Positions 6,205 to 14,599 of a stretch of DNA of 22,401 nt are shown one piece after another (positions within the stretch are counted from its first letter, which is position 1; each line of letters starts with the position of its first letter). Below the pieces are notes generated by a model. The model was not told the origin of the DNA, ran no database searches, and saw nothing but the letters and a program-made list of their open reading frames with translations. The position numbers were made by a program, and so were the translations under genes. Origin of the DNA: CAYMKE01 sp964390955 (lineage in GTDB: Bacteria > Bacteroidota > Bacteroidia > Bacteroidales > JBBRXJ01); the NCBI GenBank assembly GCA_964390955.1, contig CAYMKE010000016.1, positions 1 through 22,401 of the forward strand. Reading direction: 5' to 3'.

Positions 6205-7878
6205 ATGTTACAATCACTTAAAATACAAAATTATGCATTAATCCAACAGTTGGAAATTGATTTCCATCCCGGCTTAACCATTTTGACCGGAGAAACTGGG
6301 GCCGGCAAATCAATCATCGTGGGTGCTTTGTCTTTAATTATGGGTCAAAGAGCCGACAAATCAATTATTAAAGACGACCAGAAAAAATGTGTTGTAGAGG
6401 CGGTTTTTGATATTAAAGGCCGGCAGCTTAAACCTTTTTTTGAAGAAAATGATATTGATTATGAGGAAACTACTATCATCCGGAGAGAAATAACATCAAA
6501 CGGAAAATCAAGAGTATTCATTAATGACACACCTTATACGTTGAATATACTCAAAAGCTTAATTTTGCAAATCATTGACATTCATTCACAGCATCAGAAT
6601 TTACATTTGAGTAATAATCAATTTCAACTTGAAGTGATTGATTCATTGGCTTCTCATGATGAACTGCTGTATGATTATAACCACAATTATGATGATTATA
6701 AGAAATTATTAAAAGAATTTGAACAATTAAAACATAAAATAAAACAAATAGAAGAAGAAAGAGATTATTATACATTTCAATTTGATCAACTCGAAAAAGC
6801 AAAGTTGGAAGAACATGAACAGGAAGAACTTGAAGCAGAATTGAATGAACTTGACCATGCCGAAGAGATCAGGAAAAGTTTATCAGAAGTGATCCATATA
6901 TTTTATGATGAACAATCCAGTACACTTGATAAATTAAAAGAAGCGGCCTCCCAAATTGAAAAAGTACAAAAATATATTTCTAAAACAAAAGATTTAAGCA
7001 GAAGACTTGAAAGCGCTTATATTGAAATACAAGATATTGCTTCTGAGGTAGACAGCATTGCAGAAAACGTAGAATACGACCCTCAACGCTTAAACTTTAT
7101 CAAGGAACGGCTTGATTTAATATACGGCCTTCAACAAAAACATCATGTGAATACTGTTACGGAACTATTGAATGTTAAAAAGGATCTTCAGGAAAAATTA
7201 GACGAAATAGATTCTTCTGACCTTAGGTTTAACGAGATACAAACAAAAATTGAAGAGAAAAAGAAAACACTAGAACACTATGCCAGCCAGATTTCTGAAA
7301 ACAGGTTGGCGATTAAACCTCTTTTGGAAACAAAAGTGAATGATTTACTCAGACAATTGGCAATTCCCAATGCATCGTTCCTTGTTCATCATGAATACAC
7401 GGATGATTTTGTGAGTACAGGAAGGGATCTGATCAAATTTTTATTTTCAGCCAATAAAAATCAAAAAGAGTATGATATTTCAGAGGTTGCTTCGGGCGGA
7501 GAACTTTCAAGGCTAATGCTAAGCCTTAAGTATCTTATTTCTCAAAGTAAATCACTTCCAGCCATTGTATTTGATGAAATAGATGCAGGAATTTCCGGTG
7601 AAACTGCATACAAAATGGGAACAATATTTAAATCAATGGCAGAACATATGCAAGTCATCAATATCACACATCTTCCCCAGATTGCAAGCAAGGGTGATCA
7701 TCATTACCTGGTTTATAAAACAGATGATGACAAGGGAACGTATACAGGGATTAAACTTCTTGATAAAGATGAACGTGTGCATGAAATTGCTAAAATGATT
7801 AGCGGAGAGAAAATTACAGATGCATCATTGAAAAATGCAAAAGAACTTCTTGATGGGCATTACTTGCAAACCCTTTGA
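6205..7878 (+). CDS. recN: DNA repair protein RecN
   Basis: A 557-residue SMC-like ATPase that acts early in double-strand break repair. The N-terminal head has LKIQNYALIQQLEIDF and the Walker A loop GETGAGKS (29-36). The middle is a long charged coiled coil (about 155-380) in two arms. The C-terminal head has the ABC-type signature VASGGELSRLMLSLK (about 426-440), Walker B AIVFDEIDAGISGE (about 453-466) and the ITHLPQIAS segment (about 485). Length is normal for the family. It begins 25 bp after the porD-like gene and is the last clearly linked member of the bamD cluster; 77 bp separate it from thiL. Confidence 0.95.
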   Translation: MLQSLKIQNYALIQQLEIDFHPGLTILTGETGAGKSIIVGALSLIMGQRADKSIIKDDQKKCVVEAVFDIKGRQLKPFFEENDIDYEETTIIRREITSNGKSRVFINDTPYTLNILKSLILQIIDIHSQHQNLHLSNNQFQLEVIDSLASHDELLYDYNHNYDDYKKLLKEFEQLKHKIKQIEEERDYYTFQFDQLEKAKLEEHEQEELEAELNELDHAEEIRKSLSEVIHIFYDEQSSTLDKLKEAASQIEKVQKYISKTKDLSRRLESAYIEIQDIASEVDSIAENVEYDPQRLNFIKERLDLIYGLQQKHHVNTVTELLNVKKDLQEKLDEIDSSDLRFNEIQTKIEEKKKTLEHYASQISENRLAIKPLLETKVNDLLRQLAIPNASFLVHHEYTDDFVSTGRDLIKFLFSANKNQKEYDISEVASGGELSRLMLSLKYLISQSKSLPAIVFDEIDAGISGETAYKMGTIFKSMAEHMQVINITHLPQIASKGDHHYLVYKTDDDKGTYTGIKLLDKDERVHEIAKMISGEKITDASLKNAKELLDGHYLQTL

Positions 7879-7955
7879 AACATATTATCTTACAACGGGT
7901 TTAACGTATTTGGGGCAAAAAGTTTTTATTTAAACGGAATATAACCACATTTAAT

Positions 7956-9008
7956 ATGACAAAAGAATCAGCAAAAGTAACAGAATTAGGAGAATTAGGA
8001 GAGTTTAAATTAATAGATCATTTGACGAATAACATTCCATTAATTCATCATTCTACCATTAAAGGAGTAGGAGACGATGCTGCTGTAATGGATTATGGAG
8101 GAGATGAATATACGATTATGACAACAGATATGCTTTCCGAAGGCATTCATTTTGATTTAATATATACTCCTCTTAAACATTTAGGATATAAAGCGGCTGT
8201 TGTCAATTTTTCAGATGTATATGCTATGAATGCTGTTCCAAAACAAATGACAGTCAGTTTAGCTGTTTCAGGAAAGTTTTCTTTTGAAGCACTTAATGAA
8301 TTGTATGAAGGGATTTATAAAGCATGCGAAAATTATGATGTTGATTTAGTAGGAGGAGATACAACGTCTTCATTAACAGGTTTAACTATAAGTATTACAG
8401 TTATCGGGACAGCTCCTAAGGACCGGCTCACGTATCGTAATTCTGCTCAAATAAATGACATTATTTGTGTTACAGGAGATCTTGGTGCAGCATATATGGG
8501 ATTGCAATTACTGGAAAGAGAGAAAAAAGTTTTCCAGGAAACCGGCGTTCAAAACCAGTCGGATCTATCTGGTTATGAGTATATTATTGAAAGACTATTA
8601 AAGCCCGAAGCGAGAAAAGGCCTCGGGCCGCTATTAAAAGAACATGACATACAACCTACTTCGATGATCGATATATCTGATGGTTTATCTTCTGATGTGT
8701 TGCATATATGTAATGCATCACAATGTGGATGTAAAATATTTAAAGAACAAATACCCATCGCGGAAGAGACCGGTAAAATGGCAAAAAAGATGAATTTGGA
8801 ACCAACCATATGTGCAATGAATGGAGGAGATGACTATGAATTATTATTTACGGTTTCAATAGATGATTATGACAAGATTAAAGGTGTACAAGGCATATCA
8901 ATGATTGGTCATATAACCGATAAAGAGAATGGGGCTTATTTGTATCCGCCACAAGGCGAACCCATCGAAATAAAGGCTCAGGGATGGAATTCATTTTTGG
9001 AAGAATAG
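7956..9008 (+). CDS. thiL: Thiamine-monophosphate kinase
   Basis: A 350-residue enzyme that phosphorylates thiamine monophosphate to the active cofactor thiamine diphosphate. It belongs to the AIR-synthase/PurM fold family. Motifs in order: ELGEFKLIDHL near the N-terminus, the glycine-rich metal loop GVGDDAAVMD (37-46), TTDMLSEGIHFD (56-67), NFSDVYAMNA (84-93), VGGDTT (about 137-142), MIDISDGLSSDV (about 236-247) and MNGGDDYELLF (about 286-296). All are intact and the length fits. It ends 11 bp before the convergent lpxA stop codon. No thiamine riboswitch-like sequence was recognised in the 77 bp upstream. Confidence 0.95.
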   Translation: MTKESAKVTELGELGEFKLIDHLTNNIPLIHHSTIKGVGDDAAVMDYGGDEYTIMTTDMLSEGIHFDLIYTPLKHLGYKAAVVNFSDVYAMNAVPKQMTVSLAVSGKFSFEALNELYEGIYKACENYDVDLVGGDTTSSLTGLTISITVIGTAPKDRLTYRNSAQINDIICVTGDLGAAYMGLQLLEREKKVFQETGVQNQSDLSGYEYIIERLLKPEARKGLGPLLKEHDIQPTSMIDISDGLSSDVLHICNASQCGCKIFKEQIPIAEETGKMAKKMNLEPTICAMNGGDDYELLFTVSIDDYDKIKGVQGISMIGHITDKENGAYLYPPQGEPIEIKAQGWNSFLEE

Positions 9009-9031
9009 CAGCAAAAAAATTATTCCAAAAA
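8994..9031. terminator. Weak bidirectional hairpin between thiL and lpxA
   Basis: TTTTTGGAA (8994-9002) and TTCCAAAAA (9023-9031) form a 9-bp inverted repeat with a 20-nt loop, spanning both convergent stop codons. The stem is T-rich on one strand and A-rich on the other, so either transcript could end here. The long loop makes this tentative. Confidence 0.25.
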
Positions 9032-9802
9032 ATACCCTTTCATGATCCCGCGTTTCGAGTTTTTAATGAACAGGATGATCTCATCCCTTTCTTTAGAAGC
9101 AGGCAGTTCAGCTTCAATATATTCCATGGCTTGCGAATTGTTCATACCTTTTTGATAAAGAACCCTGTAAATATTCTGGATTTCATTAATTTTTTCATTT
9201 GAAAAATTTCGTCTGCGAAGGCCTATTGAATTCACTCCTGCAAAACATAAAGGTTCTCTGGCAGCTTTCACATAAGGAGGAACATCTTTTCTGACCAGCG
9301 AACCACCGCCGATCATTACATGCCCGCCGACATGCACGAATTGATGGACAGCTGTTAAACCGCCGATGATAGCCCAATCACCAATTTCTACTTCTCCTGC
9401 CAATGTTACACCATTCACTAATATGCAATTACTGCCAATTGAACAATCGTGAGCCACATGGACATATGCCATTAATAATGAATTAGCTCCAACACGGGTT
9501 TCTCCCTTGGCTTTTGTTCCCCTGTTTAATGTTACGAATTCCCGGATGGTAGTATTGTCACCAATTTCTGCTGTGGTCTTTTCTCCTTTAAATTTTAAAT
9601 CCTGTGGTATGGCTGATATCACAGTACCCGGGAATATCTTGCAATTTTTACCTATCCTGGCTCCAGCCATAATGGTAGCATTCGGGCCAATCCACGACCC
9701 TTCACCAATACTTACATCCTTATCAATGGTAACAAAAGGTTCAATCACTACATTATCAGCAATGTTTGCATCCGGATGGATGTATGACAAAGGTTGTTTC
9801 AT
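9020..9802 (-). CDS. lpxA: Acyl-ACP--UDP-N-acetylglucosamine O-acyltransferase
   Basis: The first enzyme of lipid A synthesis, which moves a 3-hydroxyacyl chain from ACP to UDP-GlcNAc. It is 260 residues long and starts with hexapeptide repeats of a left-handed beta-helix (IHPDANIADNVVIEPFVTI, then GEGSWIGPNATIMAGARIG). Signature parts are SAIPQDLKFKGE (about 63-74), FVTLNRGT (89-96), the catalytic His118 in YVHVAHDC, GGLTAVHQFVHVGGHVMIGG (about 146-165), VRKDVPPYVKA (about 169-179) and the helical C-terminus after GLRRRNFS. The start lies two bases after the lpxC/fabZ stop, so the two are translationally close. It is the last gene of the minus-strand lipid A operon. Confidence 0.95.
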   Translation of the reverse strand: MKQPLSYIHPDANIADNVVIEPFVTIDKDVSIGEGSWIGPNATIMAGARIGKNCKIFPGTVISAIPQDLKFKGEKTTAEIGDNTTIREFVTLNRGTKAKGETRVGANSLLMAYVHVAHDCSIGSNCILVNGVTLAGEVEIGDWAIIGGLTAVHQFVHVGGHVMIGGGSLVRKDVPPYVKAAREPLCFAGVNSIGLRRRNFSNEKINEIQNIYRVLYQKGMNNSQAMEYIEAELPASKERDEIILFIKNSKRGIMKGYFLE

Positions 9803-9804
9803 AA

Positions 9805-11205
9805 TTATTCGACTTTTGAGATTTGTGCTTTCATTTCACCTTCAAATACAATATTTTTTCCCACAAAAGCTTTTCCTTCCATGTGAACAAGTCCGCGCCG
9901 GATAGGATTTTTTAACTCTAGTTTAAAGATGATCGTATCGCCGGGTACTACTTTTCGTTTGAATTTTGCTTGTTCAATTTTTAAAAAGTAGGTCATATAT
10001 TTTTCGGGGTCTGGTACTGTACTTAGTGCAAGAATTCCGCCAACCTGTGCCATCGCTTCTATTTGCAATACACCTGGCATGATCGGTTCATTTGGGAAAT
10101 GGCCAACAAAAAAACCTTCGTTCATCGTAACGTTTTTCAACCCGATAATCGAATTATTGTCCATTTGTAATATTTTGTCAACCAATAAAAAAGGAGGACG
10201 ATGAGGCAATAATTTTTTGATCTGGTTAATATCCAGCAGGGGATGTGCATTAAAATCAATATTCGGTGCTGTGTTTATATCTTCTTCTTTTTTAATGATC
10301 TTGCTTAGTTGTTTTGCAAATTCGGTATTGGATTTATGGCCGGGACGTTTTGCAAATATTTTTCCTTTAATTGGCCTGCCGACCAGCGAAATATCACCCA
10401 ATACATCAAGTATTTTATGTCTGGCAGGTTCATTTATATGATACAATTCGGGATTGCACAATAACTTCCCTTTTTCGCCATTAATACGGGGCTTATTCAG
10501 TAAATCGGCAATCCGGTTTAATTCTTTCTGATCTACTTCTTTGTCTATAATAATAATCGCATTATTGAGGTCTCCTCCTTTGATCAGATTGTTGTCAATT
10601 AAATACTCCAGTTCATGGAAAAAAACAAATGTTCTGCATGAAGAGATTTCTTTGTGAAAGTCTTCAATATTATCCAGCTCAGCATATTGATTTCGAATAG
10701 TGTCTGAGGGATAGTCTATTAAAACACTTAAACTGAAATGATTGTCAGGGAAAAGGAATATTTCAGTTCCCCGTTTTTCATCTTTATAATAGATTTTTTC
10801 TTTGACTTCATAATAATTTTTTTCAGCATCTTGCTCTTTTATGCCTGCTTTTAAAATAGCCTCTGTAAAAAACTTAGCGCTACCGTCCATAATAGGTACT
10901 TCAGGTGCATTGATCTCAATGAGTGCATTATCAATTTTAAAGCCGGCCAGTGAAGAAAGGACATGTTCAATTGTGCTGATACGAACCCCGTCAACACCTA
11001 TTGTAGTACCCCTTGAAGTATCTATGACATTTTGTGTGGATGCATCAATGACAGGCTGAGCTTCAAGGTCAACCCGTTTAAATTTATAGCCATGATGAAT
11101 GGGAGCAGGTTTTATTGTCAATTCTACATTTAAACCAGTATGTAAGCCTTTTCCGCTTAGCTTAACTTCTTTTTTCAGGGTTTTTTGATTTTCTTTAATT
11201 CCCAT
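9805..11205 (-). CDS. lpxC/fabZ: Bifunctional LpxC deacetylase / FabZ dehydratase
   Basis: A 466-residue fusion. Residues 1 to about 310 are LpxC, the zinc UDP-3-O-acyl-GlcNAc deacetylase that commits the cell to lipid A. Its visible active-site residues are Glu80 and His81 (STIEHVLSSL), His263 and Asp267 (ARHKILDVLGD), and His290 (RPGHKSNTEF). Residues from about 318 are FabZ, the 3-hydroxyacyl-ACP dehydratase of fatty acid synthesis: LLPHRPPFLLVDKI (332-345), catalytic His369 in VGHFPNEPIMPGVLQ, and Glu383 in QIEAMAQ. The fusion is a known Bacteroidota arrangement. The two halves compete for the same hydroxyacyl-ACP pool, so fixing them at 1:1 may balance lipid A against phospholipid (inference). 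It starts 31 bp after the lpxD stop. Confidence 0.95.
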   Translation of the reverse strand: MGIKENQKTLKKEVKLSGKGLHTGLNVELTIKPAPIHHGYKFKRVDLEAQPVIDASTQNVIDTSRGTTIGVDGVRISTIEHVLSSLAGFKIDNALIEINAPEVPIMDGSAKFFTEAILKAGIKEQDAEKNYYEVKEKIYYKDEKRGTEIFLFPDNHFSLSVLIDYPSDTIRNQYAELDNIEDFHKEISSCRTFVFFHELEYLIDNNLIKGGDLNNAIIIIDKEVDQKELNRIADLLNKPRINGEKGKLLCNPELYHINEPARHKILDVLGDISLVGRPIKGKIFAKRPGHKSNTEFAKQLSKIIKKEEDINTAPNIDFNAHPLLDINQIKKLLPHRPPFLLVDKILQMDNNSIIGLKNVTMNEGFFVGHFPNEPIMPGVLQIEAMAQVGGILALSTVPDPEKYMTYFLKIEQAKFKRKVVPGDTIIFKLELKNPIRRGLVHMEGKAFVGKNIVFEGEMKAQISKVE

Positions 11206-11236
11206 ATAGTTAGAAATTTAAATAAAGTAAAACATG

Positions 11237-12295
11237 TTATTGATCTTTGTTTTGTTGTTTCATCTCAAGTTGATTAACCTTTTTTTCCAGTTCTATCAAT
11301 TGTTTTCTGAATTCATCCCCTTTTCTAAAGATGGCATATGATTTTTGATAGGCCCTGATGTCAAAGGCGGGGGAGCCTTGTATGATCTTGCCTTCTTCTT
11401 GTATGCTTGCTGAAATACCTGATTGGGCAGCTATTTTAACTTTGTCTGCAATTTCAAGATGCCCTATGATACCAACCTGCCCTCCAATTAAACAATCGCT
11501 TCCGATTTTTGTAGAGCCGGCAATGCCTGTTTGAGCAGCAATTGCTGTGTTTTCACCAATTTCTACATTATGCCCTATCTGGATCAGGTTATCAAGTTTG
11601 GCACCTTTCCTGAGTATTGTTGAACCAATCGTTGCACGGTCTATTGTAGTATTAGCGCCAATTTCTACATTGTCTTCAATAATAACATTCCCTACTTGTG
11701 GAACTTTTTGATAATCACAATTTTCCTGGGGGGCAAATCCAAATCCATCGGCACCTATTACAGCCCCTGCATGAATTTTACATTGACTCCCTATTTTGCT
11801 TTCATCATACACTTTTACTCCCGAAAATAAAGTTGTATTATCACCAATAACACAGTTGTCTCCAATATATGAATGAGGAAATAGCTTTACATTGTTCCCT
11901 ATGACAGAATTGCGTCCTATAAAAACGCAATGTCCTATGTAAATGTCTTTTCCCAGTTTTGCTGTTTTATCAATGTAAGAGGTTTTCTCTATTCCACTGA
12001 GTTTGCGTTTGGTCTGTTGTTGATATGTTTCGAGTAATTTAGCAAATGCTGTATAAGCATTTTCAACCCGGATCAATGTTTTGTTTAATTTTTTTTCAGG
12101 AGTAAAATCTTTATTGACAATAATGGCTGAAGCATGGGTTGTATATATGTATTTTGCATATTTGGGATTGGAAAGAAATGCCAGCGCTCCTTCTTTACCG
12201 TTTTCAATTTTGGCAATGTCATTGATTTTAATATCAGGATTTCCTTCAATTTCTCCTTGTATTAGTGAAGCAATTTCTTTTGCAGTATATTCCAT
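11237..12295 (-). CDS. lpxD: UDP-3-O-(3-hydroxyacyl)glucosamine N-acyltransferase
   Basis: The third enzyme of lipid A synthesis, which adds the N-linked hydroxyacyl chain after LpxC. It is 352 residues long. The N-terminal domain (about 1-100) contains the uridine-binding type segment LAFLSNPKYAKYIYTTHASA. A left-handed beta-helix of hexapeptide repeats runs from about 105 to 310 (IDKTAKLGKDIYIGHCVFIG onward), with GADGFGFAP (181-189), NTTIDRATIGST (215-226) and the catalytic His242 in LIQIGHNVEIG. A helical C-terminal tail (FRKQLIELEKKVNQLEMK) ends the protein. It lies between the HD phosphohydrolase and lpxC/fabZ and may also have its own promoter. Confidence 0.95.
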   Translation of the reverse strand: MEYTAKEIASLIQGEIEGNPDIKINDIAKIENGKEGALAFLSNPKYAKYIYTTHASAIIVNKDFTPEKKLNKTLIRVENAYTAFAKLLETYQQQTKRKLSGIEKTSYIDKTAKLGKDIYIGHCVFIGRNSVIGNNVKLFPHSYIGDNCVIGDNTTLFSGVKVYDESKIGSQCKIHAGAVIGADGFGFAPQENCDYQKVPQVGNVIIEDNVEIGANTTIDRATIGSTILRKGAKLDNLIQIGHNVEIGENTAIAAQTGIAGSTKIGSDCLIGGQVGIIGHLEIADKVKIAAQSGISASIQEEGKIIQGSPAFDIRAYQKSYAIFRKGDEFRKQLIELEKKVNQLEMKQQNKDQ

Positions 12296-12351
12296 TAAAT
12301 AGTTTTTGGATTGATATATTTTATTTCTGGATGTAAAACTATTAATTTTTA

Positions 12352-12359
12352 CAAAAGTA
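12352..12359 (-). promoter_or_regulatory. Possible internal -7 box ahead of lpxD
   Basis: On the minus strand TACTTTTG matches TAnnTTTG, 57 bp before the lpxD start and just after the HD gene's stop. No clear TTTG -33 element is visible 18-21 bp upstream (the region reads GATTTT). It could supply lpxD, lpxC/fabZ and lpxA independently of kdsB. Confidence 0.3.
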
Positions 12360-12360
12360 A

Positions 12361-13623
12361 TTAAATAAATTGAGTAAAATCTAATTCTTTAGGATAACAT
12401 AAAAAATATTTTTTAATGGTTTTGGAAAGTGCAGACATATTGAGCATGTCTGATGCTTCCGCTACATCCTTTAAAACACCATTAGAATAAAGTATTTGGA
12501 TGTTTTCATCTTCTTTGCTGTAAGCATTATTCGAAATGATGTCAGTAAAAATGAAATAATCTGCTTCCTCATTTTTTATATTATAATGGCCGTATTTTTT
12601 TAAAAATTGTTGTCTTAATGATTCAATGACAGGCTGGCCAAAAGGTTCATTGCTGATACGGATTTTAAATAATTTTCTGTCTGTAAGTTTTTGGCAAAGC
12701 ATTGACAATACCTTATCTGAGCTGTTTTTCCAGGTTTTTGCACATGCAATAATGTCATTATCATCTAAATTTGAAAATTCATCTAAAATATATTTTCGTT
12801 CTGGGGTGTTTTTTGATTTTATAATGGAAGGATTGATGTTATTGCTTAAAAAAAAATCAAGTGATTCAGTGGTATGAATCTCATAGCCTTTTTCATACAA
12901 TTCTCTTACCCGTTTTAAAATTTTTAACATTAAATATTCTGCTGCCAATACTGTTTTATGCAGATAAACCTGCCAATACATTAATCGCCGGGCAATTAAA
13001 AATTTTTCAATGGAATAGATGCCTTTTGATTCTACAACCAATTTATCATCTACAACATCCAGCATTTTTATAATCCTGTCAGATCCGATCACTCCTTCCG
13101 TAACCCCGGAAAAAAAACTGTCGCGTTTTAAATAATCCAGTCTGTCCATATCTAATTGACTCGATACCAACTCATGTAAAAATTTTTTTTGATGTTTATT
13201 CCTGAAAATATCAATGGCAAGAGTAAGCTGGTTACTAAATTCGGTATTTAGCTCCTCCATATACAATTCAGACATCTTTTCATGAGAAATATTGATGATA
13301 TTCTCTTCCAGTGCATGCGAAAAAGGGCCGTGCCCGATATCATGTAGCAATAATGCTATTGTAGTGGCTTCTGCTTCTTCATTAGATATTTCATGTCCCT
13401 TGGAACGTATAATATTGATGGCAGAATCAAGTAAATAAAGGGTTCCAAGGCTATGCTGAAAACGTGTATGATTGGCTCCAGGATAGACATAATTGGTTAA
13501 TCCCAATTGTTTGATATGCCTTAACCTCTGAAAATATGGATGTTCAATAAGATCGAAAACCAGTTCCGAATAAATATTAATAAACCCATATACCGGATCG
13601 TTTATGATTTTTCGTTTATTCAT
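12361..13623 (-). CDS. HD-domain phosphohydrolase (SAMHD1/dGTPase-like)
   Basis: A 420-residue metal-dependent phosphohydrolase of the HD superfamily, close in layout to dNTP triphosphohydrolase-like proteins. I take the ATG at 13623 (MNKRKIINDPVYGFI) over a TTG two codons upstream, because it gives the common family start. Metal ligands are His57 (RFQHSLG), His94-Asp95 (LLLHDIGHGPFSH) and an Asp in SQLDMDRLDYLKRD (155-168). The C-terminal 200 residues are the helical part found in this family, with MYWQVYLHKTVLAAEY near the middle. The start overlaps the kdsB stop by eight bases, so translation may be coupled. Its neighbours are lipid A genes, but there is no direct sequence evidence for a role in that pathway; substrate unknown. 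Confidence 0.88.
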   Translation of the reverse strand: MNKRKIINDPVYGFINIYSELVFDLIEHPYFQRLRHIKQLGLTNYVYPGANHTRFQHSLGTLYLLDSAINIIRSKGHEISNEEAEATTIALLLHDIGHGPFSHALEENIINISHEKMSELYMEELNTEFSNQLTLAIDIFRNKHQKKFLHELVSSQLDMDRLDYLKRDSFFSGVTEGVIGSDRIIKMLDVVDDKLVVESKGIYSIEKFLIARRLMYWQVYLHKTVLAAEYLMLKILKRVRELYEKGYEIHTTESLDFFLSNNINPSIIKSKNTPERKYILDEFSNLDDNDIIACAKTWKNSSDKVLSMLCQKLTDRKLFKIRISNEPFGQPVIESLRQQFLKKYGHYNIKNEEADYFIFTDIISNNAYSKEDENIQILYSNGVLKDVAEASDMLNMSALSKTIKKYFLCYPKELDFTQFI

Positions 13624-14374
13624 TCTCAAAATAATAATGGCCTTTTATGTTTTTTATTTTTTCGTAATCTTCCGGGGTGTCAACCATATGACTTTGAAAA
13701 TCCGTTGTTTTGGTTTTAATCTTATAGCCATTTTCGAGCCAGCGGTTTTGTTCTAATAATTCTGCTTTTTCCAGGGCAGATACCGGTAATTTTGTGATAT
13801 CTTTTAATACACTGATTTTATATGCATATATTCCAATATGTTTATAAAAGGTATGATGTTTATGCCACTCGGCTTGTTCTTTGTTTCTTACATAAGGGAT
13901 TGCTGTTCTGCTGAAATATATGGCCATTCCATCATATGAAATGATGACTTTAGGAATATTCGGATTTGTTATTACAGATGCATCATTAATTTTTTTTATC
14001 AGGGTCGCGATCTGAATCCTTTTATCTTCAAAACAACTCATTAGTTCTTTAATCTGATCCGGATGAATAAAAGGTTCGTCTCCCTGAATATTGATAACAA
14101 CATCATATTGAGTGCTGCCGATTTTTTTAATGGCTTCTGCACAGCGATCCGTACCGCTATGATGTGTTTTTTTGGTTAACACAACATTTCCTCCAAACCT
14201 GTTCACCTCGTCAACAATCCGTTGATCATCAGTAGCTACATACACATGTTTAAGTGTTTTTCCTGCCTGCTCATAAACACGCCTGATCATGGTTTTGCCC
14301 TGTATCTCAAGCAAAGGTTTGCCCGGTAATCTTGAGGATGAATACCGGGCAGGTATGATTCCAATAAATTTCAC
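13616..14374 (-). CDS. kdsB: CMP-Kdo synthetase (3-deoxy-manno-octulosonate cytidylyltransferase)
   Basis: Activates Kdo with CTP so it can be added to lipid A. I start it at the GTG at 14374: this gives 252 residues, the normal length, and the standard N-terminus MKFIGIIPARYSSSRLPGKP with the nucleotide-binding loop. An in-frame ATG at 14485 would add 37 hydrophobic, AT-encoded residues unlike the family. Other marks are QGDEPFIHPDQI (97-108) with the metal-binding Asp99, HIGIYAYKISVL in the middle, LEKAELLEQNRWLENGYKI and VDTPEDYEKI near the C-terminus. It is the first gene of the minus-strand envelope operon and overlaps the next gene by eight bases. Confidence 0.93.
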   Translation of the reverse strand: MKFIGIIPARYSSSRLPGKPLLEIQGKTMIRRVYEQAGKTLKHVYVATDDQRIVDEVNRFGGNVVLTKKTHHSGTDRCAEAIKKIGSTQYDVVINIQGDEPFIHPDQIKELMSCFEDKRIQIATLIKKINDASVITNPNIPKVIISYDGMAIYFSRTAIPYVRNKEQAEWHKHHTFYKHIGIYAYKISVLKDITKLPVSALEKAELLEQNRWLENGYKIKTKTTDFQSHMVDTPEDYEKIKNIKGHYYFENE

Positions 14375-14460
14375 ACAATATATATTTAATTTGTAATTTT
14401 TTTCGTTTACTTCATTTATCTGTATGTATAATACGAGTAAATTTTTTAAAATGATGTAAG

Positions 14461-14468
14461 CAAAATTA
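14461..14468 (-). promoter_or_regulatory. Possible -7 box of the kdsB-lpxA operon
   Basis: On the minus strand TAATTTTG matches TAnnTTTG, 86 bp before the GTG start of kdsB. The nearest TTG upstream (14483-14485) is only 14 bp away, shorter than the usual 17-21, so this is weak. No better candidate was found in the 225-bp divergent gap. Confidence 0.25.
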
Positions 14469-14546
14469 AAGAATTTATTATACAATTATGAATAAAGAAT
14501 TTTAATTATTTATTTTAGGCTCATTACTCTTTACTGCAAAACAAAA

Positions 14547-14577
14547 TTGAGTATTCCTGCTTTTTTTACTATTTTTG
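14547..14577 (+). promoter_or_regulatory. Promoter of the sigma-54-type activator operon
   Basis: TTG (14547-14549) is followed after 20 bp by TATTTTTG (14570-14577), a full match to the -7 consensus TAnnTTTG. Transcription would start near 14583, leaving a leader of about 17 nt before the ATG at 14600. This is a housekeeping-type promoter and not a sigma-54 -24/-12 element. Confidence 0.7.
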
Positions 14578-14599
14578 TATAAGATAAAAATAATACAAT

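Noticed and set aside
7879..7955. Thiamine (TPP) riboswitch before thiL
   Set aside because: None of the conserved TPP-box sequences such as CTGAGA is present in the 77-bp gap.
7982..7999. Tandem 9-bp repeat AGAATTAGG x2 at the start of thiL
   Set aside because: It only encodes ELGELGE, close to the usual ThiL N-terminus; no sign of phase variation.
14375..14485. 37-residue N-terminal extension of KdsB
   Set aside because: It is AT-encoded and unlike the family; the GTG at 14374 gives the standard KdsB start and length.
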